This document shows, one piece after another, positions 34,309 to 44,999 of a DNA stretch of 64,000 bases; positions within the stretch are counted from its first letter, which is position 1; every line of letters begins with the position of its first letter. The position numbers and the translations under genes were made by a program. The notes under the pieces are model-generated. The model was not told the DNA's origin, made no database searches, and saw only the letters and a program-made list of their open reading frames with translations. Origin of the DNA: Pisaster brevispinus (taxonomy: Eukaryota; Echinodermata; Asteroidea; Forcipulatida; Asteriidae). The stretch spans positions 62,001-126,000 of the forward strand of contig JAMKCF010000064.1 in NCBI GenBank assembly GCA_023634235.1, in the 5' to 3' direction.

Positions 34309-37300
34309 TTAGTGGGGTAGCTCCTTGTAGAATTGTTGATGTTCGGGGTGTCTTACAACAGGTGTGTTGCCTTGGCATAATTTCATTAAATCATTGTACT
34401 TGGCGCTTGACAGCTTTGGAAGGTCAAATAAGTACGCTCTCTTTGGATGACTTGACTGTGTGCTACCTGATGATCGACGTTGATGATCGTCAAGCTGTAA
34501 AATGCCAAAGCTATTGTCCAGGTGGGACATCTTTATATGCAATGTTTTCGGTTGATTGTGCTAAACCCTAAACTGCTTCAACTTTGTCCAGTTTATTGGC
34601 TCTCCGTTTGATGTGGAACGAACTCTCAATACTCCAAGTTGCTCTGAGTATTGTTTCCAGTCCAGTATGTCCTTCTTCTGGACTTGTACAACGTCGTAGG
34701 GAGTTATTCTTGCAAGCCGTATGACAGTTGCCAATTGTGAAGGTAAAAAAATCTCTCCTGCTCTCTTCAAGGCACGTTCTATAGTACTGTGTGCCGAATC
34801 TCCTTCACTTTGACCGTGTGCTGTTTCAAAGTAATACACGGTTATTTGCTTTACATTTTTGGCATTGTTAACAAATCTTAGCATCATGGAGGGAATAATT
34901 GAATTTTTGTTTTGTCCAGCACAACCGTCCGCAAATAAAGCAACTTCTTTGATACCGTCCGAGTCAGTTTCCAACAAAAAGTTGTATAAATGAGATGCTA
35001 TTTCGTTTCCACCACGTGCTGCAATACCCTCATGCCAAAGATAACATTGACAGAACTTGCTATCCATGACGTACATGTAGACGGTGAAGTTATAGCACGA
35101 GAGACGGCGCTTGTAAAAGAGTTCAATTCTATTATTTAGGGGCAAAAAAATTACTTGTTGTAAATCAAAGACTGCTACTCAAAGTTTTGGGTCTGTCAAT
35201 GATTTTTCCTTGAGGTCAGATTTAATTTCTCTGACTTTGTTTTTTTTCAGCAATATGTGTCTCGTATCTTCCTTGAAGGAGCTCCCTTTTGTTTTCCTTA
35301 GATTCATGATATGTTTGGCAAAGACCGCACATGTCCTTTTTGGGTCTATGAAACTTTAAATCCATCGAAGAAAACACTGAGTAGTACAAACTAAATGAAA
35401 GAGGTGGATTGTTTTCATCCTTGTACATCTCGTACATTTTCCTGACTGTAAGTTCAGGTGCCAGGTATTGTCTGGTGTTGTTTTTTCGGCAATAATGAGA
35501 TTCCGTTCTGGGGAACTTGTTAATGTGCACTTTTGCTGCGTTTTTCAGTTCTTCTTGCATTTTTTTACGAGATCCTTTTACACCACCACGTTTTTCAGAC
35601 TCCATTACTCCATCATAACTTGTTTTGCTCAAAGCTGTTCTTACTTGACGCTCACTTACACCTAGTGTGTTGAGAAACATTATCCGACAAACTCTTTTAG
35701 AGATCCCCTGGTCATCAGGAAGATTGTAAAGAAGTGTTCGTTTCTTACGGGTCCCATCTGCTTTTCGTGGATGAGAGTGTTGCACATGTCTTGACAACCA
35801 AGCCCTCTGGTCCTTTAGATTAGCCAAGTCAAAAAACGCACTTTGAATATTTTGTCTACGCGTTAAAGAAAATGACGAACAGGCTAAGTTTTTCTTAGAG
35901 CACAGATCTCCACTGCAGGTGGGTTTAAGTCCCCAACGGGATGGGACAACCTTGTTGGATGCATTTGTGTATGACATACCCATATTTCTAAGGATTGTTC
36001 GTGTTTTTTTAGTTGACACAGCACTATCTTTTTTATTGGGCATAGTGTCGAGATCCTCGTGTTGGCTGCCTTCAACAATAAAATCTTCTGGTTGAGGAGA
36101 TAAGGGATTGACTGGTACTCTTTGTTCTTGGTCTTCAATGGTAACAAAAGAGGAAGGCTCTGGTGCATCCTCATCACAAACAGATGCTGGAACATGTGAG
36201 ATCAAGGGAACTATGTTTCCATGGAGGTTTTCAATGTCTACGCCTTGTGACGGGTCAGTGTTGTCGCTTAAAATTTGGTAGAGCGGAACGTCTTCAAGAT
36301 CAACAACAACACAGTCGGGCTTCTGTGGAGCGGGAGCAGGTACAAACTTATTGTGAAGGTGGCATGGTGAACTTTCCTCGAAGTCTGGAAGCAGAGAAAG
36401 CACTGACAGGTTATACAAGCTGCCCATACTTCTGAAGTGCAATTTACTGTTTCACAACAGGGAGTATCTTCATGCTGCTTTTGTAATGTCTCAAAGAGGC
36501 AAGAGAGGGGTATGTTGTCGTCGTCTTCGTGAAGTTCATCTTCACTGCTGTAGTCGTCACCTTCGAATGCAATGACTTTTGCCTTCCACCATTTGTTTTG
36601 TGGCTTCCACCACATTTTAACATTGCATCCCTTTTTGAGGACATCGCTTGCTTCTGCTCGCAATTCCTCCACCTTGACTACATTGGTCGAACCATCCTCC
36701 CATTTCACCAACACGTCAGATCCTGGACTGGGGTAGGTTATTCTAAGTAACAAAAAAGAACATGTGAACATTTCAAGATAAGTCAAAAGCGTTCAGACTT
36801 TCTGTCAACTATCTTGCACTAAGTGCAGTATATCGAATATTGAATATTAAATGGATTTGAAAATGATGTTCATTGAAATGGCTTGATGAAGTGGCAATAT
36901 AAAAACAATTGTTTAATTTAAACTTTGCATGACCAACATTTACGAATAGTTATGCAAACCAGTGACTTTCATATTTGAACATACTGAAGTAATATGTATT
37001 GCTAGAAAGTCTCACTCTCCTACGGTGACACCCACATAAAATAACTAAATCATCATAACCACTAGGCCTACTGGTCGAGGACAGTATAGACTAAGGATCT
37101 CTTAAACGTTTTATATTTGCAACATAAACCCAGTTTGATTGGGGAAAATAGGTTACATCAACAAAACTTAATATTTAAGAGCCAGATTATAGCCTTCCAC
37201 GACACTAGAAAGCAAAAACTATTTAAGCTGTATTTAATCATGCTTACTAATACTAGCACTAAGCGTTACATATTTCTTCAAGGAACGTACGCATTGATCT

Positions 37301-37972
37301 CATGTAACTGATAAGGGCTGTCGGGTTTGTCTTTTTGTGTAGTTTTTATTGGGTCATAAAAATGAACCAATAAATAAAACACATGAAGCCTATTTTTGGT
37401 AATGTTAGGCTAAACATTTAGCGCATGTAGGCCTAAACGTAAGCTGTATGTTAGGCCTTGTATTAAAAAAAAACACCGTTGTATTAATATTATTCAAGCG
37501 TAAAATAACAGTGGAGTGTAAGATAGTCCTAACTTAGGACTATTCCTAGGAGTCATTAAAAACTTAAGGCTAGTCCTAAGTAAGGATGAGTAACTCGTCC
37601 TAACTCGAGATAACACTAGTCTTAACTCTCTGTGAAATCCACCTCAGTTATCACATTAGATACACATACGTTGTTTTATGTAGGTCAAAACTGATACACG
37701 ATTATTGTACATGTTAGGTTTACCAGCAGACACAACGTGCAAGTTAACAGTGACTGTTAGTGTTAGTGTTAACTTGAACGTTGTGTGTGACTGTTAACTT
37801 GACCTCTATGTATAACGTTATGGCGTATCGTTGTGTGTAGCCTTTATTAAAGTAGTACAGCGACAGTGTGTACTTTTTCAAACACGAACACAAGGATATT
37901 TTTAATGATTGTGGCAAACAAATTTAAATAAACTAACATCTGTCTACAGTATAATTACCTTTTTGGCTGCAT
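34309..37972 (-). pseudogene. Transposase-like gene with DDE core, Tudor-like N-terminus and one intron; disrupted
   Basis: Exon 1 (37972-37959) encodes MQPK plus AG. After the intron, exon 2 from 36742 gives R-ITYPSPGSDVLVKWEDG, an SH3/Tudor-like stretch (KMWWKPQNKWWKAKVIAFE), an acidic linker and a Cys-rich segment (CETVNCTSEVWAACITCQCF, then ESSPCHLHN). Next come SRWGLKPTCSG, a basic helix-rich region (VCRIMFLNTLGVSERQVRTA; HINKFPRTESHYC) and a DDE/RNase-H-like core: FDLQQV (Asp at 35166), FADGCAGQNKN (Asp at 34927-34929) and HSTIERALKR (Glu at 34777-34779). The C-terminus has KYNDLMKLCQ and FYKELPH, ending at 34309. The pattern matches a large family of unnamed animal proteins I associate with DUF7869. 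Breaks: a frameshift near 36385 (one base apparently lost), a frameshift in the A8 tract at 35240-35247 (one base apparently gained), TGA at 35179-35181 and TAG at 34561-34563. A sequencing error could explain one or more. Confidence 0.82.
36743..37958 (-). other. Intron of the transposase-like gene (1216 bp)
   Basis: Donor AAAAAG|GTAATT (37959/37958) and acceptor TTGTTACTTAG|A (36743/36742). Joining restores an Arg codon and opens the frame from an ATG directly into the Tudor-like segment. It contains a palindromic patch around 37520-37640 (AGTCCTAACTTAGGACT and relatives), which may be a separate small repeat. Confidence 0.65.
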
Positions 37973-38094
37973 ATTGAAGACAAGCTAGTGGAGTCGGAAA
38001 ATCTTACTGTGTTGTATTTAAGAGAAACTGATGGTACCTGGCATTTCATTTATAAGTCACTCATAACTGGAGTGGTTACCAGCGCATTTGCCTA

Positions 38095-38178
38095 TTCGTC
38101 ACTTTGTAAAAAAACAAAAGGGTCTATTTATGTGTTTACGGAGTGGCGAATCACTTATTCGTCAGTATGTAAAAAAAC
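38095..38178. promoter_or_regulatory. Right subterminal motif copies
   Basis: TTCGTCACTTTGTAAAAAAAC at 38095-38115 and TTCGTCAGTATGTAAAAAAAC at 38158-38178, the latter the same 21-base motif as the copy at 33417. They lie in the same orientation as the left cluster, so the internal motifs are direct rather than inverted repeats. They lie just upstream of the transposase start (37972, minus) and could also act in its promoter. Confidence 0.7.
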
Positions 38179-38324
38179 ATTTATTAGCCTTTAAACATAT
38201 TCGCCAACAAAGTCTCTTTATATCTTTATGATGAGACATTGTTTTTGTTCAAAACCTTCAGAAATGAATTCAGAAGACAAATTAACCCTAAAACTGCAAA
38301 AACCTAAATTTGCTAAAAAATGCT

Positions 38325-38352
38325 GATTCGTCACTATGAGAAAAATGCGACG
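38325..38352. repeat. Right terminal inverted repeat (28 bp)
   Basis: Begins GATTCGTCACTATGAGAAAA and ends GCGACG, followed by AAAT. Perfect inverse of the left end. Confidence 0.93.
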
Positions 38353-38444
38353 AAATGAACAAAAGAATAAATACAAAGGCAGGGCTACAAGTTAAAATAT
38401 AAGAATATTCAATAGGTTTTTATTTTACCTTCTCTTTACCCCAG

Positions 38445-38535
38445 ATTATCGACATGGTGTTTCCTCAGCAACAGCCTCTTCAATGGATGCACCGAATCCT
38501 GGGCTTTGAATACAAACTCACCTACAGGAATACAG
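38445..38535 (+). ncRNA. Candidate 91-nt exon
   Basis: Acceptor TTACCTTCTCTTTACCCCAG, donor AATACAG|GTAGGA. It is the first splice-bounded segment to the right of the transposon. It starts the small open frame described in the next entry. Confidence 0.38.
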
Positions 38536-39715
38536 GTAGGAAAGGATAACATTGTCATTTGAATACTCTGAAACATTGAAGCAAATTCTTGCCTGCCTGA
38601 TTGTGTCAGAAACATGACAGGCAATTGACTGAAATTATATTTCAATAACGAGGGGTTTATGATGCATGTTATTTTATTGGACCTTTTTTGACCAAGTACA
38701 CTTGATCTCATTGTCAGTGTGTGTATTTGTGTTAACCAGCATGAGAATGGAGTTGTACACTTAGAGTAACAATTGGCACACAGCTTTGTACCATTGCATG
38801 TCATCAAAATATGTCCATATGTTTACAAAAAACTTTGACTGAATCTCACAAACAATCAAACAAACAAACAAACACCCCATCACCCCAATAAACAAACAAA
38901 CAAATAAACTAACTAAATGATTTTTAATGACATATCTTAATTCTTAGCATAAATGTGAAACATTATTTTGTTAATAAAAAAATAAGACCATTTTGTCATT
39001 GTCACCTGAATTATGTTGCACACATCTACAGACCCAAAAACAAAAGCTGCATTCAACTAGGCTTCCCCTGACCTTTGCAATCAGTCAACAAAGCAAACAT
39101 GATTTGAAAAAAAACAAAAAATTTTAACATAAGGGCAATAACCACCCTCCCTCAATACATTCTTATTTATCTAGAGTGATAGTATTATGCAAACATGCTT
39201 CAATTTTTCCTTGGTTCCCCATAGAAAATATTCTGATCTTCCCAAAAGAAAAGGTCCCTTTCCTCACACAGAGTCACCTTTCACTTTCACTAAATAAATT
39301 TAAGACTTCAAGTAATAAACCACGAGGGAACTGACTGGATTTTGACTGGCACTCAAAAAAAGATATTCACAAACTAGGGAGACTGTCAACATTTGGGCTA
39401 GATAGCTTAGTCGGTAGAGCTTCAGCACATTAATCCAGAGGTCAAAGGCCCAAATCTCACTTTAATAATTAATTTTGTGTTCAACCCGAACAAATTAGTT
39501 GAAGATTTGATGGAACTCTTTTGTCAATAATTGTTTCCACACTTTTTACGGATAATTAACAGGTACATCATATGTTTGATTCAATTGTAACTCTGTTAGT
39601 TAATGGGTTTGCTTGTGTATCATTTGCAGAATCAAGTATTCAAGTAGAGAGGAAGGTTATCATTATGGAATACTTGAGCAGGAGACTACTCTCTTCAAAG
39701 ACCTTGGGAATGTAG
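38454..39715 (+). CDS. Candidate 55-codon small ORF across a splice junction
   Basis: ATG at 38454 in a fair start context (GACATGG) opens a frame that crosses the exon end at 38535 and resumes at 39630, ending TAG at 39713-39715. The product would be 55 residues, beginning MVFPQQQPLQWMHRILGFEY and ending RRLLSSKTLGM. No signal peptide, membrane segment or known domain is evident. A frame of this length could arise by chance, so it is a candidate micropeptide in an otherwise non-coding transcript, not an established gene. Confidence 0.25.
38536..39629. other. Intron-like stretch with SINE remnant
   Basis: Contains AAACAAACAAAC-type simple repeat at about 38850-38915 and the tRNA-like remnant at 39395. 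No exon. Confidence 0.4.
39395..39465 (+). mobile_element. Degenerate tRNA-derived SINE head
   Basis: GGGCTAGATAGCTTAGTCGGTAGAGC resembles a tRNA 5' half with box A (TAGC.CAGTCGGTAGAGC). TTAATCCAGAGGTC and CCCAAATCTCAC follow at tRNA-like spacing with a decayed box B. The body beyond is not recognisable. Confidence 0.5.
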
Positions 39716-40100
39716 GAAACGTCCATTAACCCATGCTGCAAGCTGCAAGATGCAATGTGTGAGGAGACATCATGTTTGCAAGGATTCTCAGAGCACTGAA
39801 TCATCACCAACTGATGCTACAAACTTCAATCCATCAAAGACTATGTGAACAATTTGGACATGTTGGCTTTGAGATGCAGCTCTAGAGTTATCTAATCCTA
39901 CATCTCAAAGCCTGGATTGGAGACAGAATTCCTAAAGACTCTTTGAACACTTGAGATACAAATGAGATGAGAAGGATACATCAGTTCTGTACAGACACAG
40001 TGTATGAGACATTTCTGAACCCACATTGACATTGAACTCTTTGGAACCTCAATGTGATCAACATACAAGGACCAGACCGTTTGTATTGTACATGTATCTA
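39630..40100 (+). ncRNA. Candidate last exon of the + strand transcript
   Basis: Starts after the acceptor TTGTGTATCATTTGCAG; no later donor is convincing, so it may be terminal. The small ORF ends at 39715. The 3' end is undefined: several AATAAA sites lie beyond 40.8 kb. Confidence 0.3.
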
Positions 40101-40149
40101 TAAATCAATGAAGCAATGCCAATGTCTGTAAAAAATACTTAGGACATAA

Positions 40150-42450
40150 GGGGGGAACATGTCTGTCAATCAGTTTAAATATCGCCACCGTTTTCAAGAA
40201 CAGAAAAATTTGTAACAGAATTTTGTAAAAACTGCAAAGTGTTACATCTACACAGAGTTTGATGTTTCATTAACATCAACATTTTTTCTAGGTTTTAAGT
40301 CATAAAAGTGCTTAGTCTTTCAATGACATAAATTAGCACAATGATAATATCACCAGATTATAAAAGTGTTTAATGAACAGGCAATCTTCGATTTGACTTC
40401 TTCTTATATTGAAGTACAATTGCTTGCACAGTGCCCCAAAATGAGTGCTTTGGCTTTTAAGTTTTAAAAGTGTGATCTTAATGATTTTACCAGTTTGTCA
40501 AACTGCCAATTTTGTTTATGCACTGGTTTGAAAATGATGCTCTACACGATAGACAATGTTTGTTCCAAAATGTGTACAATTGAAAATCCCCACCTTCATG
40601 GTTTCTAAAATGTCACAGTTGAAGTGGCTAACAATTTTGTAAACATTGGTTTTAAAATTCAATTTCTCCTAACATGCAAGTTCGGCTGCAGGGGCTAATC
40701 GTCTATTCGAGAAAACGGTGACGATGTATTTTCCAAATAAGCACTAAAGTAATGAAGCATAAAGGTATAGTGATCTGTTCATGCATGAAATTTTATAGAG
40801 GTAGTGAAATAAATAGGATTGAACTAGGGGAAATGGTATGTTTAAATAGCTTTTCAACGGCCTGAATCTAAAACAAACAAGTGTACTAAAAAGGATAGGA
40901 TTCAAATGAAAATTGCTTTTAAAAATACTTTATCAATAAATGTAGAATCTCCTTAAAACCACCAAGTAAACTAAAATGAAAACAGGAAGGACTACAGCAG
41001 CAAAATATTTCTAAATAGATTGTCATCAACTTCTCCTTTAAACCATAAAGAGTTACCTAATTAATTGGATAGGACTAAAACCGAGTGTTTACTAAAGATT
41101 TGTCAATACCTGTATAGCCTCTCACTAAAAACCAGCTAGTGAAATAAACAAGTTGGATTAGGATAAATAGTTATCTAAACATTTTGTCAACACTCTCTAA
41201 CACCAAATGTGTTTTTAAAAGGCATCCAAAGGCATCAAGTGAGGTTAAGTCTGTGTTTAATTACATGTAAAATGTTAAATTCTTTAGATTCCTTGATGAA
41301 CAATGAGATAAATTTGAGCATAGTAGTTTTGTTTTTAGAATTGTCAATATATATATTATCAGTACCAACACTGATGTGAAAAAGATTGAATGCATAAGAG
41401 TTATATGCACAAATGTATTTGCTTCATGCACCATGCAAATACTTTAATCTTATCTAATTGAAAAGAAAGTTTAGGACCTATGTAAAGTCTTTAAAGTTCA
41501 GTGTAGTACTTCAAAGGAAATGAAGACATGTTAGTGTTTGTAACTTGGAAGATCTATGATAGGATAGTGCAGTAGTTGTTTCAATACTTTTGTTAGATTT
41601 GACTTTAAAGGAAGTGCATCCAAGTCAAGAGAGCACATAGGAATTCATGCATGAACAGAGGGTAATTAGTATCGCTAGCAGTAATTGTAACTCTAAATAA
41701 TTGCTAGGAACAGCCTCTCACAGCAGGCCTGCGCAAACAATTATACATCTAAACAAAGAAGACAAAATTCAATTCCCACTATTTTTGTGCCACACTCTTA
41801 CATGTCTAACTTTCATGGCGTTGGCACAAGTTGCCGTGTATGCAACCAAAGACTCAGAACCTCCTGGTAAAAATGTGTTCTTGCAAACCTGCCTCAAAGA
41901 AATGATAACTTTCAAAAATCAAGTTACTGAAAACAAAAACTAAATTCTACAGGAGCTGCACAATGAAGATCATGAGTTGTTCTTGTGATAACAGTGTTGG
42001 AGTGTTCATATGCTCTGTCTAAAAATGAAAAAGCAAGAAAGATTAGAAGTTCATTGGATTTAGCCTGTTTAGCATCATGGTATAAACTAACATATACTTC
42101 TAAGCTTATTCAAAATACATTTGAACTTAAACTTTTTTCATGGCTTAATTTTGAGAGGCTGGTCTAGCTTAAAATATTATTAATTAGTTAGTAAGAGAGT
42201 GGAGGGTGAATCTACAATATATGTTGGTACTTGGGTACAAGATTGGTCTTAATGTACTTCACAACTCAAAACTTGGACTCAAAAAGTCAAACATTTACCA
42301 GGCAAACTGTCCAAAGAAACTTGCACATACAATACATTGGCTGGACTAGTTGATGTCATTATTGCCCCTACCTTTTTGAACTTTAGAATTTTTTACAGAA
42401 ATAAAGTATCATAAAAAGTCTATTTGGGAAAAACACCATCGATTTTTTTT
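40150..42450. other. Non-coding AT-rich stretch
   Basis: No credible exon or element ends. Open frames at 41701-41943 and 41985-42167 have no domain or splice support. Confidence 0.35.
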
Positions 42451-42451
42451 T

Positions 42452-43095
42452 TAGCAGCATGGACAAATTGTCTTCAAAAGCTGACATCTAAATTCTGGAT
42501 CTTCCTTTTACAGTCCATGGCAAATGCCACATGTTTGTTGTTATCAATCTTTTTCAGTGAACAATTCTGCTCTTAACAAATGGAAATTTTTCAAATTGTA
42601 TCGTTAGCATTCCAAAAATGTACATCTACCCCTCTTACAGCACCCTTTGCTTGTAAGCCATTTTCCAAGGAAACATTCGTCACATTTCTTTTATCTAGTA
42701 GTCTAAGACAGTTATTATAGTGAATTCGAATAGATCTCTTTGTTTTTACGAGACTGATTTGCTGTTGAGAAAAAATCTCCATTAACACTCTCAAGTTGCA
42801 TTTTGTTTAGTTTGTTAGTTTTGATATTTTTGTAAAAACTTTTCTGAAGTACATTAGCCATCTTGTACCCCAAATTGTAGCTTTTTAGCAGCATGGACAA
42901 ATCGTCTTAAAAAGCTGAAATCAAAATGTTGGATCTTCCTTTTCTAAATCAAAAATGACACAATTGTTTTGCCAATCTTTTCCAGTATACAATTCTGTTA
43001 CTAATGAAAAAGTTACTTTGTATTTTACCAACAGAAAAGGGAATGTAGGCCTATCCCCTCCCCTCTTATGGCACCCCGGTGCATGCAAGCCATCC
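42452..43095. repeat. ~434-bp period segmental duplication
   Basis: TTTAGCAGCATGGACAAAT.GT with CTT following, TGGATCTTCCTTTT, and CAATCTTTT.CAGT occur in the same order from about 42452 and again from about 42886. The later part (C.CCTCTTA..GCACCC...TGCA..AAGCCAT) also corresponds. The copies are moderately diverged. Confidence 0.7.
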
Positions 43096-43255
43096 TGGTG
43101 CTCGCACAAGTGTTCCCCGCCCGCAGGTGTCGGCAGGCTGGTCGGTGTGTTGTCCTCTGAATGCACTTGCAGGTGTTTGGCTGTTTGTGGTGTGTCAACC
43201 TTCCCAAGATTTGGCGGTCTGGATGAATCAAAGACCCACAGTTGGCTGCAACATG
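43072..43255 (+). repeat. Dispersed GC-rich repeat, inverted partner near 53.6-53.8 kb
   Basis: CTGGTGCTCGCACAAGTGTT followed by CCCCGCCC.CAGGTGTC matches the reverse complement of about 53735-53780. Weaker similarity continues for about 100 bases. In both copies one frame reads WCSHKCSPP.GV.R. The conserved peptide could mean a coding ancestor, or simply DNA identity. A segment in this copy is bounded by splice-like sites but would need a 43-base intron. Confidence 0.6.
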
Positions 43256-43499
43256 GTAAGGATCCTTTGAACTATAATAACCAGTTTTCTTTCCACAGAG
43301 GAAGATGTATCCATCTTCCACTCCGGGCATTGCACATGGAAGAAATGCCCTCAAGTCTACTCTGAACTGTACATTTCAAATGTTGCATCATGGTGTTTTG
43401 ATCCATGAGAATGGAATATCATCAAATGTACGTTGTTGCCAAGTATTTCTGAGATGTTTGTCATACAAAAGGATTTTGGTCACAATGTTTAAGCCAGCC

Positions 43500-44830
43500 A
43501 ATCATTAATTTGTTGAACGATCACTAAGTCACTAAATCACTCTCTGCCTCGTGTTAAAAAAATCAAGTTTTGTAATCTTAAGGATAAGACAATCCATTAA
43601 AAAGAGCAATAGTCAATCTTTGAGAATGCAAATATAATTACCCAGTCAATCAAACTAGAAAAACAAATTCATCAGCACAAACAGTGAACAGCGCTTTTTC
43701 AAATCAATGAAGTAAAATTAAGTAAAATAAAAGTAGTAATAAAAAACCAGATACAAATCTTTAAATCAGTGCATTACAATTTAAAACTTAATCTGAAAAT
43801 CCACTGAGCAAAAACCAACCTTGTGTACTCTTACAAATGAATAAGATATTAGTTAGTAAAGTAGAACTGAATGAGCTATTTTCAAAATTGTTAGGTGACA
43901 AAAAAAAAAATACACAAAATCTTTCTAGCAAAATATTTTACAAAGGAACAAAAAAGTATTTAGCAAACAAGTTTACAAAGTAATCTCAAATTAGGATTGA
44001 AAAGGTTGCCATTTCACCAATAGCACTAAGAAGATGCTACGTCTAGTTCAAAAATAAATCAACCCTACTGTTATAATTCATACTTTTAAATGGAAAAAAA
44101 ACAAACAATCTGCTGAAATACAGTTTGTTAACAATTAAATTCTACTAAAAGAGGCAAAACTGCACTCAATCAAAATGAGTAACATCTAATTTGATGTATA
44201 AACATTTTGCAACAAACTCAAGTTTGTTCAAATGATCACCTACTGAAGAGACAGACCTAGGGTCTGTGAAAAAAAAGTCCAAATGATATTTTAAAATATT
44301 AAGAAAACCCACTTGGGTACTCCTCAATATCTTGATATGAAATCTACAAATTGCGTTCAACAGAAAAAACTGTTGACATGTTTTGTTTTAAAGAATGCAA
44401 CAGAAACTGAACTGAACTGCAGGAAGTTCTCAAATCTATTTCACGACTTCAAGCAAGGCAAATTAAAAATTATCAAAACAACAACAACAATGATGGAGAA
44501 CTTAAAATGAGTTCAGTTCTATCCTGCATGTCATTGCACTGCAGCTGAAAATACCCAAACTGTTGTGTTAATAATCACCATGAAAATAATCACAGATTGA
44601 GAAAGGCAACAGTCTACTGGAGACTTAAGCCTCAATGTGAATCTAATAGGCTTGAATGTTTAACAAACCACAGTGGCTTGCCTTGGATAAGGATCCATTT
44701 CCAATGGCATAGTAAACTAGTTAAACTTGTAACTCCCAAGATGTCAGTAATTTAGCTGAAATGTAACAAGTCAGAAAAATACTGAAGTACTCTCCAATAA
44801 CGGAGAAGTTTATATCAGATCTACATGTAT
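43500..44830. other. Non-coding AT-rich stretch
   Basis: A-rich sequence with no supportable feature. Confidence 0.4.
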
Positions 44831-44837
44831 AACCATG

Positions 44838-44975
44838 GTAGTCCCTGGCCAAACTGTAAAATCATGAGAGTTTTTGGCTAAACTGTAAAATCATGGTAGT
44901 TCCTGGCCAAACTTAAAATCATGATAGTTCCTAGCCAAACTGAAAATCATGGTAGTCCTAGGCCAAACAGTGGAA
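44838..44975. repeat. ~34-bp minisatellite, about four to five copies
   Basis: Copies of ATCATGGTAGTTCCTGGCCA with AACTGTAAA, variably mutated. Confidence 0.8.
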
Positions 44976-44999
44976 CTGATCCCCAACACTGGGAAAACA

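Larger units (their letters stand above)
33136..38352 (-). mobile_element. Complete 5217-bp DNA transposon with perfect 28-bp TIRs
   Basis: Terminal inverted repeats at 33136-33163 (starting CGTCGCATTTTTCTC) and 38325-38352 are identical over 28 bp. The 4-bp sequence AAAT flanks both ends (33132-33135, 38353-38356). Inside are one minus-strand transposase-like gene (37972 to 34309), a 1.1-kb 3' region and several subterminal copies of the motif TTCGTCA(C/G)TATGTAAAAAAAC. The transposase type, TIR length and 4-bp duplication would fit a Sola-like superfamily, but I cannot confirm that. It lies antisense between the exons at 32148-32245 and 38445-38535. Confidence 0.88.

Noticed and set aside
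34362..36750. Several + strand frames across the transposase gene
   Set aside because: Antisense shadows of the transposase-like coding sequence.
43035..43411. Two-exon model (43035-43255, 43299 on) reading into HSGHCTWKKCPQVYSE
   Set aside because: It needs a 43-base intron, shorter than normally spliced in animals, and the first part lies in a dispersed repeat.
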